Source: Anastrepha obliqua (lineage: Eukaryota > Arthropoda > Insecta > Diptera > Tephritidae). From it: 64,000 bases of DNA. Made by a program: the position numbers and the translations under genes. Location: positions 99,393,784 to 99,457,783 of the forward strand of contig NC_072893.1 in NCBI RefSeq assembly GCF_027943255.1. Reading direction: 5' to 3'. How positions within the stretch are numbered: the stretch's first letter is position 1; each line of letters starts with the position of its first letter. Positions 52,644 through 63,297 of the stretch are shown here, in pieces. The notes under the pieces were generated by a model. It did no database searches and had not been told where the DNA came from. It saw nothing but the letters and a program-made list of their open reading frames with translations.

Positions 52644-53110
52644 ACACGTACAGAGGTGGTTAAAAATAAATTTAATAAACAAATAATGTTTGTAAATTGA
52701 TCTGATGGACTGGACTAATGACGATATCTTTGAGGTGGCTAACACGTTGAGTGCCACCATACAACAAAAAAAATGGGGTTCGTCTGGCCACGATTTTTTT
52801 TACATAATACAATAGAATATTGTTCAACAATTCTGAATATCCCATTTTTCTTAAAATATATGTAATATTCGATAAATAGCGGTACTTTTTGTTTATGGTG
52901 ACACGTTGGTCTCACAGGGCCAGGAGATTGACCGTTAGAGCTTCTGTGCCACATGAGACCAACGTGTTACCACACATTCTTTTTTGCACTTTAAACCGTT
53001 TTGATCAGGTTTTAGCTTGCAAGCTTTAGCGTTTATTTTGATTTCAAATTGTTTGACTGAATAATTACAATAGTTAGTGATTCTGTGTGCGTCGGTGAAA
53101 AAGTAAAAAA

Positions 53111-53520
53111 ATGTCGTCTTATGAAAAAAACATACACTTGCGCTATGGCAAGAACTTATGTCCGATGAGGAAAATAGGAGGAGTGATCCGTTTGCTAATA
53201 ATGATACATCGGATGAATATCAACCAAGCTCAAGTGATTCCGACTGTAGTGAATATAGCGAACCATCTCCTCGTAAAAAAAGAGCAGAAGTAAATCCTAG
53301 GGTGAACCATCAAGACGCGAAATGGACGCTATTGATCAAACGTTTTCGAGTGTTATTGAAAATGTGCAATTTTACGATTCCGAAGAAGTAAATTTATCTG
53401 AAAATATAGCAAACAGCTCTCACACAAACGAAAGGAGTACCTTTGACTGGTATCCTGCAGATGGAAATAAATTTAAAACTTTTGAAGTGAAAACTTCTTT
53501 AGAATCGTTGGGAGTGATTT
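53111..53520 (+). pseudogene. piggyBac transposase, N-terminal acidic region
   Basis: Starts in one frame (MSSYEKNIHLRYGKNL), then shifts to SDEENRRSDPFANNDTSDEY, QPSSSDSDCSEYSEPSPRKK, and after another shift DAIDQTFSSVIENVQF and SSHTNERSTFDWYPADGNKF. An acidic, serine-rich N-terminus followed by 'W.P' is usual for piggyBac transposases. Two frameshifts and a stop at 53520 make it non-functional. Confidence 0.6.
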
Positions 53521-53617
53521 GAGAAAAAGTGAAACGAAAAAAGCGACACTCTTGGCTACGAATATTACATATAAACGTAGCGACGAACTAAATAACTTTT
53601 AGGCCAGCGCCGACAGC

Positions 53618-53690
53618 ATGACGCGATAGCCGAGCGGCTAACAATGTGAGCTTCCGATCCAAAATTCTTGGTTCGAATCACAAGAAAAAA
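53618..53690 (+). repeat. tRNA-like sequence (second SINE head type)
   Basis: GACGCGATAGCCGAGCGGCT (box A-like) and TTGGTTCGAATCACAAG (box B-like) are spaced as in a class II tRNA, but the acceptor ends do not pair and it is followed by an A/T tract. It differs from the common SINE head in the window, so I read it as the head of another tRNA-derived SINE and not a working tRNA gene. Confidence 0.5.
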
Positions 53691-53734
53691 AATTTTTTTA
53701 TACAGTTATTTTATTTTATTTTATGATATGTTTA

Positions 53735-53912
53735 TGAGGGGCTTTTTTTCATGGCAGAAATACACTCGGTGTTTTGCCATTGCCTGCTGAGGGGTGAGCG
53801 CTATTAGAAAAATAGTTTTCCTTAATTTTGGTGTTTTCACCGAGATTCGAACTGACGTTCTCTCTGTGAATTCTGAATAGTAGTCACGCACCAACCCATT
53901 CGGCTACGGCGT
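53735..53912 (-). mobile_element. tRNA-derived SINE copy g, 3'-truncated
   Basis: Minus orientation: the head CGCCGTAGCCGAATGGGTTG and box B-like region with linker are present, and the body up to TTTCTGCCATGAAAAAAAGC; the 3' third is missing. Confidence 0.78.
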
Positions 53913-54239
53913 TTGTTTAATTTTACTGATGCAAAAATGAGGAAAAATATATGAATAAAGTTTGCTTACTGTTTACACATTTTCCAAAGGTGACGGAGAA
54001 CCAAAAAAAAAGTCGATGTTCAAACAAATACGAGTGCATATGTGTAATTGTGTTAGAGTTTCGGTCACGCCCCAGCAAAACCTGCGTGCATATGTGTTTG
54101 TAACATTCAAAAAAATGTAATTGTGTTAGAGTTTCGGTCACACGCTCATAATAGCAACCGCGTGTGTATTTTTATATTCGTAAATATTTTCATTTTTAAA
54201 TATTTACCGCAATTATGCCGAAAAATAATACAGAAAAGT

Positions 54240-54618
54240 GTCGTGAGTATCGACAGAAAAAAAATCAATAAATAGCATCACGGAATTCATTCACGAAAAT
54301 GTAATTAAGTATACACCAGAAGTATCGCGGATACTTAGAAAAGATTACAATAAAGTTCCAATGATTTTAAGTGGGGATTTTAACGTAAATTTTGCATTGG
54401 ACACAGCGGTTCCTTTAATTGACGTTCTCAATACAACATTCAATTTAAAAATGTGTAACAATCGCACTGAATCGACAACACGATCAAAAACAACAATTGA
54501 CTCGGTATTTCAAAGACATGTTGACAACATCGAAACCAAAGCATTTGTATCATATTTTATCTATCATAAGCCACTCGTATCATTTGTTGAAATTGAAAAC
54601 ATTGAGGATGAATAATAA
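54240..54618 (+). pseudogene. Endonuclease/exonuclease/phosphatase-like frame
   Basis: 84 open codons (54361-54615) read MILSGDFNVNFALDTAVPLI, DVLNTTFNLKMCNNRTESTT, RSKTTIDSVFQRHVDNIETK and SYFIYHKPLVSFVEIENIED. GDFNVN followed by TTIDSVF and SYFxYHKP is the C-terminal half of an EEP nuclease fold (Asp-Asn, Asp and His positions). Upstream, MPKNNTEKCREYRQKKNQ ends in a stop. Such modules occur in LINEs and in some Helitrons; with a Helitron helicase 2.4 kb downstream, a common origin is possible but not shown. Confidence 0.5.
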
Positions 54619-54816
54619 TAAAATGAAGAAAATATAATATGAACTTTATAGCAATATTATAATGAACCTATAATTATCACGCTCCTAATGCTGCTTTCGT
54701 CTTATTCTCTCTCAGTTTGTTTTACGGAAGGTTTCACTTCTATCGCGTCTAACCGTTAGACTGGTATTTTTTTCTTTCACCGAAGAGTCTTCTGGCTTTC
54801 AAAGTAAGCTATACGA

Positions 54817-56034
54817 TATGTACAATAAAGAGCCAGTGGACTTCTTCAAATTGTTTGTAAATAACGATATATTGGACCTAATTGTAAGTTGTCGCCATTG
54901 GAAGCAGGTAGATATATTCAATATCTAAAATTGTTTGTGTTTAGGTACTGGAAATTGCTGAAAATGCTGCACTTCAACAATAATGAGGATCTGACAGAAA
55001 ATAGGTTACATAAGCTTTCACCATTAATAAAAAAACTTCGGGAATCATTTCAGCAACATATTATTCCATCTGAATATGTCTGTATCGATGAAACACTTGT
55101 ACCCTTTCGCGGAAGGCTAAAGTTTCGCCAGTATATTGCAAATAAAAGACACACGTTTGGAATTAAACTATTCAAGCTGTGCTTGGAATACGGGTATCCC
55201 TATGATTTCAAGGTATACTGTGGAAAATCGAAGGATGAAAACATGAGTGTACCATCTAAAGTTGTCATGGACCTTATGGAAAAACTACTTGATCAGGGTC
55301 GTACACTTTGAACAGATAACTATTATACGTCTGTTAGCTTGGCAAATACTTTACTGCAACGTAAAACGCATTTGATTGGTACTCTGCGATCAAACCGAAA
55401 ATTTAATCCAAGAGAAGTAATTCAAAGAAAACTGAAGATAGGAGAATGTATATCCATGGAATGTAAGGAAGGTATTGTGGTTCAAAAGTGGAAAGACAAA
55501 AGAGACGTTCTTGTCCTAAGTACGAAGTATGGGAAAGAAATGATAAAAGTAAAACAAAGAACGAAAAGTATTGAAACCAAAAAATGTAGTTGAACAAATA
55601 ACAAATACAAATCCTACATAGATATATCTGACCAAATGAAATCTTACAATACCTGTCTTCGCCGTTCTTTGAAATGGTATAGGAAACTTGCCATAGAATT
55701 AATAACAGGAACGGCTTTAGTGAATGCTTTTGTAGCTTATAGAGAAGTAACCAATGAAATAACGGAATTCAAGGAAAAAATTGTTGAAAGTTTATTCGAA
55801 AAGGATCATGAATTGGACGTACCAGAATCAAAAGCTCATAGATTGGAAGATCTCGGTCGATCAAAGCGCCGTCGGTGTATAATATGCTACAAAAGAATAG
55901 CTGAAGAGTCGGGTAGAGAACAGGCTACCAGGAAAACAGCGCAAACCACATTAAAATGCGTAGCATGTGAAAAATACTATTGTCTTCAATGTTTCTTTGA
56001 CTGCCATAAAATAATACAAAATTCAATAAATTGA
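54817..56034 (+). pseudogene. piggyBac transposase, catalytic core and C-terminal zinc finger
   Basis: Three open stretches. 54889-55311 carries EYVCIDETLVPFRGRLKFRQ (first catalytic Asp) and TFGIKLFKLCLEYGYPYDFK. After a TGA, TDNYYTSVSLANTLLQRKTH (second Asp) and RDVLVLSTKYGKEM follow. After a second break, YIDISDQMKSYNTCLRRSLK (third Asp), ELITGTALVNAFVAYREV and the Cys-rich end CIICYKRI ... CVACEKYYCLQCFFDCHK. All three Asp of the DDD triad are visible, but at least two stops interrupt the frame and the N-terminal third of the core is lost upstream. The C-terminal cross-brace zinc finger binds the transposon ends in this family. Confidence 0.8.
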
Positions 56035-56344
56035 TGTAAAAATGTTAATGTACTTGAAGTGAGTTTATTTTTTTACTTTTTTTCTTAATGAATTGATGTA
56101 AAAATATTTAGGTATATGAATTTGACTGTAACTAATAAGTTTATTTTGATCAAGAACTGTATCCAAAAGCTATTATTTCTCCCTACAAATGTAAATAAAA
56201 TCTAGACGAGTAAAAAATCCGTTAATTTTAATCACTTTTTGAATAGGCCATATGATGCCACATTGGTCTCATACCCATACATTACGATAGAACGTAAATT
56301 CATACAGAAGGCGCAGTCCCGGCCGGTCTTCATTTTGGGCTCTA

Positions 56345-56460
56345 ACAAAACACGGGTAAGAAATTCAACTGAGAAATTACTTCACCGTAAGTTAACAGTG
56401 GGTAATTAATTAATATGGCTTCCGGAGAGAAATGAGAGGTAGAGAGTGATACGCGAATGA
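56345..56460 (+). repeat. Interspersed ~115-bp repeat, copy 2
   Basis: ACGGGTAAGAAATTCAACTG through AATATGGCTTCCGGAGAGAA and ATGAGAGGTAGAGAGTGATA matches the block at 34405-34520. It lies between the piggyBac remnant and the Helitron. Confidence 0.65.
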
Positions 56461-56704
56461 GAAAAAATGTAGTTTACATTAGCTTACATTTGCTTGCGTA
56501 CAGAATAGATTTGTTCATTTGATATGTCCATATAATTTGTATGCATGCTTACATATTAGATTTGTTCTTTTGGGGTTTTTATTGACAATTGCGCGAAATT
56601 GTATGCATGCATGTTTATATACATATATTAGCATACGACATACATATGTATAATAGGTATATGGTAAATATTACCATAAATTTTTTCGTTCATATATAAT
56701 AATA
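56461..56704. other. Spacer with ATGCATGC and TATATA runs
   Basis: No gene recognised. Confidence 0.35.
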
Positions 56705-58275
56705 AATCTATTTATATAAAAGAAAGTCATGTTAGTTACACTATTTATAACTCGAGAACGGCTAAACCGATTTGGCTGAAAATTGGTGGAGAGGTAGCTT
56801 AGAACCAGGAGACGGACATAGAATACTTTTTATCCAATTCGAACGCGTTTCCGTATAAAATGTGGTATAACAAAAACGCATCTGATATGGAATAACAAAA
56901 CGCAAATGAAAGCTAAACATAATTTTGTCTATGGTTAAGTAGAAACTTTGATAATATAAATTTTGTCAGATATATATAATCACAGTAATTTGTCTTTTCT
57001 TTGAATCCTCATTATCAGTGCCGCGACCAAGACGATAGAATCTTTCCCGGCAAAGCCGAAATGCAAGAAGGATACGAAACACTGCGAATGAAGCGACTGA
57101 AGAAGCACAAGGAATTGCCCGTGAAGAGCGCCGCGTTAGTATGGGTCGACTTCGTGCTTCTCAATCACAAGAGCAAAGCGAGGGAGCCCGTGAAACGGCT
57201 CGGTTGGCAATGAATCGAGCAGCGTTTCGATATGATTGCAACACTGATTACTTCTTGCATCCTAGCGTTTGCATTGCAGAAATCACCTGAAGCACCTAAC
57301 TTCATACTGAAGGATCTTCGGCGAAATAACAACACCTTTGGCGGCTTGATCATTTTGTTGGCAGACGATTTCAGGCAGACTCTGCCAGTAATTCCCTGTG
57401 GAACGCCTGCAGATGAATTGAATGCTTGCCTGAAGGCATCAACTTTGTGGAATAACGTAAAAACATTATCGCTAACCACTAATATGAGAGTTCAACTTCA
57501 AAATGATCAAAGTGCTCCACAATTTTCCGAACAATTGTTAGCTGTTGGAAATGGAAAAGTCCCAGATGATGCGTCATGATTAATTACTCTTACCAACGAC
57601 TTTTGGCGATTTGTAGACTCTCAATTAACTCTTATTGAAAATGTTTTCCCAAACATTAGGGAAAATTATCAGAATTATGCTTGGTCAAGTCAACGAGCAA
57701 TTCTCGCCGCATAGAATAATGATGTATAGGCATTGAATTTCACCATTTACCATTCGATGGCGATTTGGTGACATACAAATTCGTTGATTCCATAACAAAT
57801 CCCCATGATGTAGTAAATTATCCAACGGAGTTTTTGAACTCTCTGGAATTACCAGGATTTGCACAATATAACTTGCAACTCAAGGTTGGTTCAGTTATTA
57901 TGATATTGCGTTTTTTAAATCCACCGCGACTTTGCAACGGTACTCGACTTGCGGTGAAAAGACTTATGCCGAATTTGATTGAGGCAACCATTATTAACGC
58001 AATTACGCAGGTGAAAATGTATGTATTTCTCGAATACCAATGATTCCGACTGATCTGAAGTTTGGATTTAAACGATTGCAATTTACGGTTCGCCTTGCGT
58101 TCGCAATGACAATTAACAAGTCGCAAAGCCAATCGCTTAGTGTTTGCGGGATCAATTTAGAAAATCATTGTTTTTCATATGTTCAGCTCTACGTTCCGTG
58201 TTCACGAGTTGGGAAACTATCGCATAGTGATTTCTTCCAACTGTTTATTATTAGCAGCCTATTTTGCAATTAAAT
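56705..58275 (+). mobile_element. Helitron remnant with helicase C-terminal part
   Basis: A 5' end in the style of insect Helitrons (TCTATTTATATAAAAGAAAG, then 'ACTCGAGAACGGCTAAACCG' and 'ATTTGGCTGAAAATTGG') is followed, after a large internal deletion, by the C-terminal half of a PIF1-type helicase (57001-58270). The replication-initiator (HUH) domain is absent. The 3' CTRR hairpin was not identified. It lies in the intergenic space immediately upstream of Rbf. Confidence 0.72.
57001..58270 (+). pseudogene. Helitron PIF1-like helicase, C-terminal half
   Basis: Pieces: FGGLIILLADDFRQTLPVIP (the helicase 'GDFRQLPPV' motif with Gly changed to Ala), ADELNACLKASTLWNNVKTL, LTTNMRVQLQNDQSAPQFSE, LLAVGNGKVPDD, then a break; FLNSLELPGFAQYNLQLKVG, SVIMILRFLNPPRLCNGTRL, AVKRLMPNLIEATII, a shift; and IPTDLKFGFKRLQFTVRLAF, AMTINKSQSQSL, GINLENHCFSYVQLYVPCSR VGK. 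The Walker A and Walker B motifs would lie in the deleted part. Rolling-circle transposition needs this helicase; here it is dead. Confidence 0.78.
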
Positions 58276-58854
58276 TAGCTATTCCTTCTCTTTATATTTT
58301 CTTCTTATCGTTAATATAATTAAAGAAACCAAAAGTGCCAAAATATTCCACCAAAATAATTTCTATGAAGAAAAACCTTTCAAAGCAGTATTAACAAGCT
58401 GATTGCCAATTTTGCAGGTAATCTGCCACATGTGAACGGGTCGATTAATTTGGTGGATTTATAGGTGGTGAATGTATATGTGAAAGTATTATTAGGTACT
58501 GAATTCACCTTGCTCTGTAGCACTAACGTTACGGCGAATTAGGAAGGCCCATTATTGTATATATCTATTTTTGCATGAGGACCACAGGTAATGATATATA
58601 GAAATTCGTAGTCGAGAAGAGATGGCAAGGAACTGCCATTCCCGCGTTTTTGTGACATTTCCAAAAACTAGAAAAGTTGTATCGTTCTTTCATGTTAAGG
58701 AAGGGCCCTAAAATATTTGTATAATGACAAAAATAATAAGTTGGTAATGGTTTTACATCACACAATCTACAGTAACGTGTTGTAAGAGATTCTAGTTCGA
58801 GTTATTTAAGTTATTACTTCATTTGTAACAAAAAGTTGTGTGTGAATATTTCAA
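58276..58854. promoter_or_regulatory. Presumed promoter and 5' UTR region of Rbf
   Basis: This 580-bp stretch separates the Helitron remnant from the Rbf start codon. No TATA box or Inr can be assigned with confidence. Imperfect copies of TTACAAATGAAGTAA-like and AAGTTATT motifs near 58800 are visible but unproven. Confidence 0.25.
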
Positions 58855-59426
58855 ATGACGGACACCAAGGAATTAGTTGCTTGTTTTCGCACTCAGTATG
58901 AAGACTTGTGTAGAGAGCTGAATATGGATCGTGAAACGGAAGAAATTTCATGGAATATGTTCGAGGAAGTCTTAAAACGATCCACATTGGAGGTACTATA
59001 TAAATTTTAAAATTGGCCTACTAGATAATTGTTTCGTAAATAGGGGGATCCCTTACACTGGTTTTGTTGTGCACTCTATGCTGCATGTAGATTGTCTTAC
59101 ACACCGACGGTGGGCGAATGCAATACAATTGTAATTGGCAATTGTATTTCACTGAATAAAATGCTTCGCTGTTGTAATATAAGGTAATAATATATAATAT
59201 TCAAGTAATTATTATAAACAATTATCTTGCTTATTAGTATATCGGAATTCATATCAAAAATAAAGGTTTGGCATGAAATGGCAAACTTGCCATGCAGTTT
59301 CCTTCGTCAAATTGAAAGATTGGAACGAACGCCCGGCATAACTTTTCATCTTTACTGCCGGTACAATGATATTTTCGAGAAATTATTCGTCTCATCTCGA
59401 CATGATAAGAAAAACACAAAATACAG
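58855..59426 (+). CDS. Rbf: Retinoblastoma-family protein, exons 1-3 (gene continues out of the window)
   Basis: Exons 58855-58992, 59044-59183 and 59238-59426 have GT-AG ends and consistent phases. They read MTDTKELVACFRTQYEDLCR, ELNMDRETEEISWNMFEEVL, then GDPLHWFCCALYAACRLSYT, PTVGECNTIVIGNCISLNKM, LRCCNIS and EFISKIKVWHEMANLPCSFL, RQIERLERTPGITFHLYCRY NDIFEKLFVSS. This is the N-terminal cyclin-like domain of the Rb/p107/p130 family ('L.LDxxTEExAW', 'LEGxxLHWxxCALYxACR', 'GNCVSLxxLLRxCNIS'). Rb proteins repress E2F targets and gate S-phase entry. The pocket (A and B boxes, LxCxE-binding) is not in the window. Exon 3 ends with two bases of a codon at a GTAAGA donor, so at least one more exon must follow beyond 64 kb. 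I cannot tell Rbf from Rbf2. Confidence 0.85.
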
Positions 59427-59604
59427 GTAAGAAGTTGAAATTGGATTATGCATAATTTTTTAATTCATGTTGAAGTACTCAGAACCATATTTAGCCATAG
59501 CAGCTAGTTGAAAAGCTTTAACGTAAATCTCCATGCAGGGCGTCTCCCACAACCTCTAAGTTGAAACATTAAACTTAGAAACTTAAGTTATTTGATTTTA
59601 AAAT

Positions 59605-59725
59605 TTACCAACATTTGGTGAGGAGTGAGTTTAAGAGGCACGTGAATAAGTTGTTAGTGTCATCCGGAGTGCCTTTACTTGCCGGATATATGTTGAGTAT
59701 CGGTTGTGCACCCGGTTCTGGCCAG
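59605..59725 (-). mobile_element. LINE C-terminal fragment (LOA/Jockey-like)
   Basis: The minus strand reads PTLNIYPASKGTPDDTNNLF and TCLLNS, matching the C-terminal Cys-His block (CPACEGTPHDTNHLFTCPL) of the LINE family, with both first cysteines replaced. A short isolated piece in Rbf intron 3. Confidence 0.6.
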
Positions 59726-59869
59726 ACCCCTATGTATTTACGTGCATTTGTATGGGAATATATGGCATGCGCCACATTTATAATTAATTTTTCTTACCTT
59801 TTTCATTGGATTTGGTATGCATTGACCTATCTACAGAATTAAAAATAAACGCTCAAAATATCTTGATTT

Positions 59870-60680
59870 GTGAAAAAAAGGATTTTTATTTTTGCTCTCT
59901 TAAGAAGTGCTGCATTGATCGGAACAGATCGTAATCCGAAGGTGCAACGACTGGGAAATACGGTGGGTGGGGCAAGATTTCCCTATTCAGTTCCTCTAAA
60001 TATTTCTGGACCGATTTAGCAACGTGTGTCCTGGCGTTGTCATGCAGCAAAATCAGTTTGTCATGTCTACCGTCCCATTCCGGCCGCTATTCTTTGAGAG
60101 CTCGAATAGACAGAGCTCGCAATAGATGGACCTGGTTCACCTGGTAGGCTCCAACATTTTCGACGCTTAGGGTTATCACAATAGATCAATTTTTCATCGC
60201 CAGTGACGATGCGATGCAGAATTTTTTTTCATTTCTGCCGTTCAAGAAGTATGTCGTACGTCACCAAACGTCTCTCGATATCTCTCTCCTTCAATTAATG
60301 TGGCTCCCGATTACCTCTTTCTGTACCATTCCCATCGCGTGCAAACTTTTACCGACGGTTGATATATAAATATTCAAATCTTTAGACTTATCATCAAGGG
60401 TTCGACATGCGTCTTCATCCAATAATTGTTGTAGTTGAGTATATCCGATTTTTTTCGGTGCACCTTCGCCATTTTTATCACTTACGTCGAAATTGCCTCT
60501 TTGGAAGCGTCGAAACCGCTCTTTACAAGTTGTATGTGATGCAGCGTGATTACTGTAAATATTGATCAATATTCGACACGTTTCAGCTGTACTTTTCTTT
60601 AAAAGGCTGAAGCATGACATCCCATAAATGCTGTGTTTTTGGAACGAACGTAGACATTTTTGACGTCAGATAAAAAAGGA
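59870..60680 (-). mobile_element. Mariner (DD34D-type) copy R2
   Basis: The minus strand reads KKSTAETCRILINIYSNHAA, CKERFRRFQRGNFDVSDKNG, GAPKKIGYTQLQQLLDEDAC, RTLDDKSKDLNIYISTVGKS and LHAMGMVQKEVIGSHI in one open frame (60620-60291), then broken: ENVGAYQVNQVHLL, RPEWDGRHDKLILLHDNART, HVAKSVQKYLEELNREILPH and SDYDLFRSMQH. The HDNA and SDYDL acidic residues are retained. Same family as R1. It has lost part of the central region and is inactive. Confidence 0.83.
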
Positions 60681-62145
60681 TCTTTACGAGTGTGTGCAAA
60701 TTATGTTCCTACATATAAACCTCTTATTTTCGCCAAGAGTTAGATGAAGCGACTGGTACAAACGAACATATGATGATATCCCGATGAAATACAGTTGCTT
60801 GGTGACTGAACGTCAATACTTTGTGTTCTCTGTTCGTCTTTAAAATAACTTACCCCGAAAATTTAAATGTACAAAAGAGAGCTTGCGCTTCAAACATAAA
60901 TGGCTTCGTTAACTTGTCGAACATTGCTGAATTCTCTCGAATGATTTATCATTATTTCAATCAATTCCAATTAATCCTGACTCCTACTATTTTTATCTTT
61001 CTTTCCTTTTTATAATACCTTCTCCAACTTAAACACCTTTACCATTAGCTATAATTATAATTTTGATTTTATTGTTAGTTCGTTTGTCTACGATTTAAAA
61101 ATGTAAGCTCTTATTAAGGTCAATCATTGTATGTTTGACTTTAATAAATAAAATAAATATATTGCTTGGGAGTCACATGCCCACCAGATTCTTATGCCGT
61201 ATTTCGCAAGTTTTGAAGGAATATATTCTGTGCATTTTGTTCGACCTCGATATGGAAATAGTTATTTGTCAATAGAAATATTTTGATATGGATAATAATT
61301 ATCCTTGAGGTTTTCATTCTAGAAATTCCATATATCACGACTGGGCGCACCTTGGCGAAATGCACATATTCGGCCGTTATTAAAACGTATTTATATATAT
61401 ATGTATATATAATATATGGTACAAAAATTTTGAAAAAATTTTCATCCCAACGCAATAAAATTTCCGCTTTCTGTATATTATTGCGTTGTAAATTAACTCT
61501 ACTTCATCTCCCATTATGATGGTTTATTTTGCGCGTAAATTAATTTTTATTTGGCACTAGCGCGTTAAGTGTTCTACGTTTACTTGTTGACTGACTGAGA
61601 AATAGAAATGACGCACAATATATAATATATACAGCCAGTACATAAAAAAAAGGACAAAGAAACGGCACAAAAACCGGTTTATATATGTGTAGGTATGCTA
61701 AATGACCGTAAAAGATAGTCTAAATGTAGATTTACCATGTAAAAGTAGAAGAAAGCAGATAGAATAGTCAAAATGGATCATATATTTCCATACATTTGTA
61801 TAGGGATCCACCTAGACCCGAGGTGCCCAACCGACGGTGTAACTTCTTAAATTCATGTTTTCGTCCTTTTCAGGATCCTTTTTAAAAATTATAAATTGAT
61901 AGAAAATTAAACTTTAGGAAACTACCTGGAAGCCCCAGTCCTTAGCTATAATGGAAATATGTTAAATTCACACCAAAGTCAAAAAAGTCTAGCCAGACCC
62001 GAGTGCCCAAGGGCCTAAAAACCTTTAATAAACTATAATTTTCAGTCTCTATATATTATTTTTAAATTACATTATTTAAGCTGTTAAATTTTTTTATAAC
62101 CACCGACAATTGATTATAAATTGTTAATCCTTCATAATGCAAAGG
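60681..62145. other. Rbf intron 3 sequence without recognised feature
   Basis: AT-rich. A block repeated twice in diverged form, AGACCCGAGGTGCCCAA (about 61814) and AGACCCGAGTGCCCAAGGG (about 61996), hints at an unrecognised element. No gene found. Confidence 0.4.
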
Positions 62146-62148
62146 CGG

Positions 62149-62415
62149 CCGCCGTAGCCGAATGGGTTGGCGCGTGATTACCATTCGGAATTCACAGATA
62201 GAACGTTGGTTCGAATCTCTGTGAAACACCAAAATTAAGAAAAACATTTTTCTAATAGCATGAAAAAGCTCCTCATGAAAATATCTGCCGTTCGGAGTCG
62301 GGTTGAAACTGTAGGTCCCTCCATTTCTGGAACAACATCAAGACGCACACCACAAATAGGAGGAGGAGCTCGGCCAAACACCCAAAAAGGGTGTACGCGC
62401 CAATTATATTATATA
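62149..62415 (+). mobile_element. tRNA-derived SINE copy h, internal deletion
   Basis: GCCGCCGTAGCCGAATGGGT, TTGGTTCGAATCTCTGTG, then a jump from CTAATAGC to ATGAAAAAGCTCC (the 'GGTCGCCC..GGCAATGGC' segment is missing), the body and a complete 3' end with CACCCAAAAAGGGTG hairpin and TATATATATG. The most consensus-like 3' end in the window. Confidence 0.83.
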
Positions 62416-62419
62416 TATG

Positions 62420-62600
62420 TCGTGGAGGTTATTTTTGGATTTTGCGCGACTGATGCTACTTTGTTGCGTTCCTCACGTGAAGCCAATATTTTTCGGCTTC
62501 CGGCTTGGTGGGGATAAGCTTCCAATTTACCAGTATTAACGTAATTAACAATAACACTTTTACACATTTTTAATGGTAAATCCGCACTTCGTCTCACTTT
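62420..62600 (-). mobile_element. Tc1-like transposase N-terminal fragment
   Basis: The minus strand reads RRSADLPLKMCKSVIVNYVN, TGKLEAYPHQAGSRKILASR and EERNKVASVAQNPKIT, the paired-like helix-turn-helix pattern of Tc1 transposases ('TGS.EPKPRSGRPRKT..RED..IVR...KNP'). The rest of the transposase is absent. Confidence 0.55.
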
Positions 62601-62931
62601 GTCATGTTCAATAGAGATATTATGCGCAACTGAAACTGAATCGGCAATAACAACTAAGAAAAACCAATCTTATTTCGTTTTCAGCAATTTTATTAAAAAC
62701 ACAAACGATTTTTATTGTTACTTTTTCTGCTACAATATGATGAGCTGAAAGTGTACGAATAAATGTTTTGCAGCATTTTGCTAGGTCTGTCTGGTTTCCT
62801 TAGAACTCTACAGTGTGAGTTGAAATAACGGGAGTTTTGCTTGCAGCAATTCATCGGAAATGTAACATTCTTACAGTGACCCAAAAGAAATATATTGTCA
62901 CAGCAAATATTTTGCACAAAGTTAACATTTT

Positions 62932-63297
62932 TCACGTACTACGCAGGGTGTACGAATAAATTGTGTGAGCACTGTACTCGGTACTCGGAGATATCTCCAT
63001 ATTTTCACAGGACAGAACCCTGTTGCCCAAATCCAAAGTAAGACCGTGTAACAGGATGAAATCTACGCCAATGATTACTTCATCCATGATTTCTGCCAAT
63101 ACAAATTTGTAAAATACAGACAGACATACAAGTGACCAATGTGAGTTCTCTCTCTCCTGTAGCTGTCTTAAGCGTGTAGCTAACCAATGGAAAACACCTA
63201 CACGCTCATAAAGTACAACACAGCAGAATTTAATGCCATAAACACGCAGATAAATCATCCCTGGAGTCGCATAGTAGTTTTCTAAAGGGTTATTCAA
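62932..63297 (-). mobile_element. LTR-retrotransposon protease fragment
   Basis: A 121-codon minus-strand frame with VCLSVFYKFVLAEIMDEVII, GVDFILLHGLTLDLGNRVLS and CENMEI. The 'IIGxDFLxxxGxxxDLxxxxL' pattern is the C-terminal loop of retropepsins of insect Gypsy elements. The DSG active site is not seen, and there is no adjoining gag or RT. Confidence 0.5.

Larger units (their letters stand above)
52742..56040 (+). mobile_element. piggyBac-type transposon, split by later insertions
   Basis: The transposase N-terminus is at 53111-53520 and the catalytic and C-terminal parts at 54817-56034; about 1.3 kb of foreign sequence (SINE, tRNA-like repeat, endonuclease-like frame) lies between. Upstream, terminus-like CACGTT motifs occur three times (52744, 52902 and inverted at 52963); the downstream partner CATTGGTCTCAT is at 56261. 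A TTAA target duplication could not be identified, so the element's true ends are uncertain. It occupies the space between the divergent lyase and Rbf genes. Confidence 0.7.
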
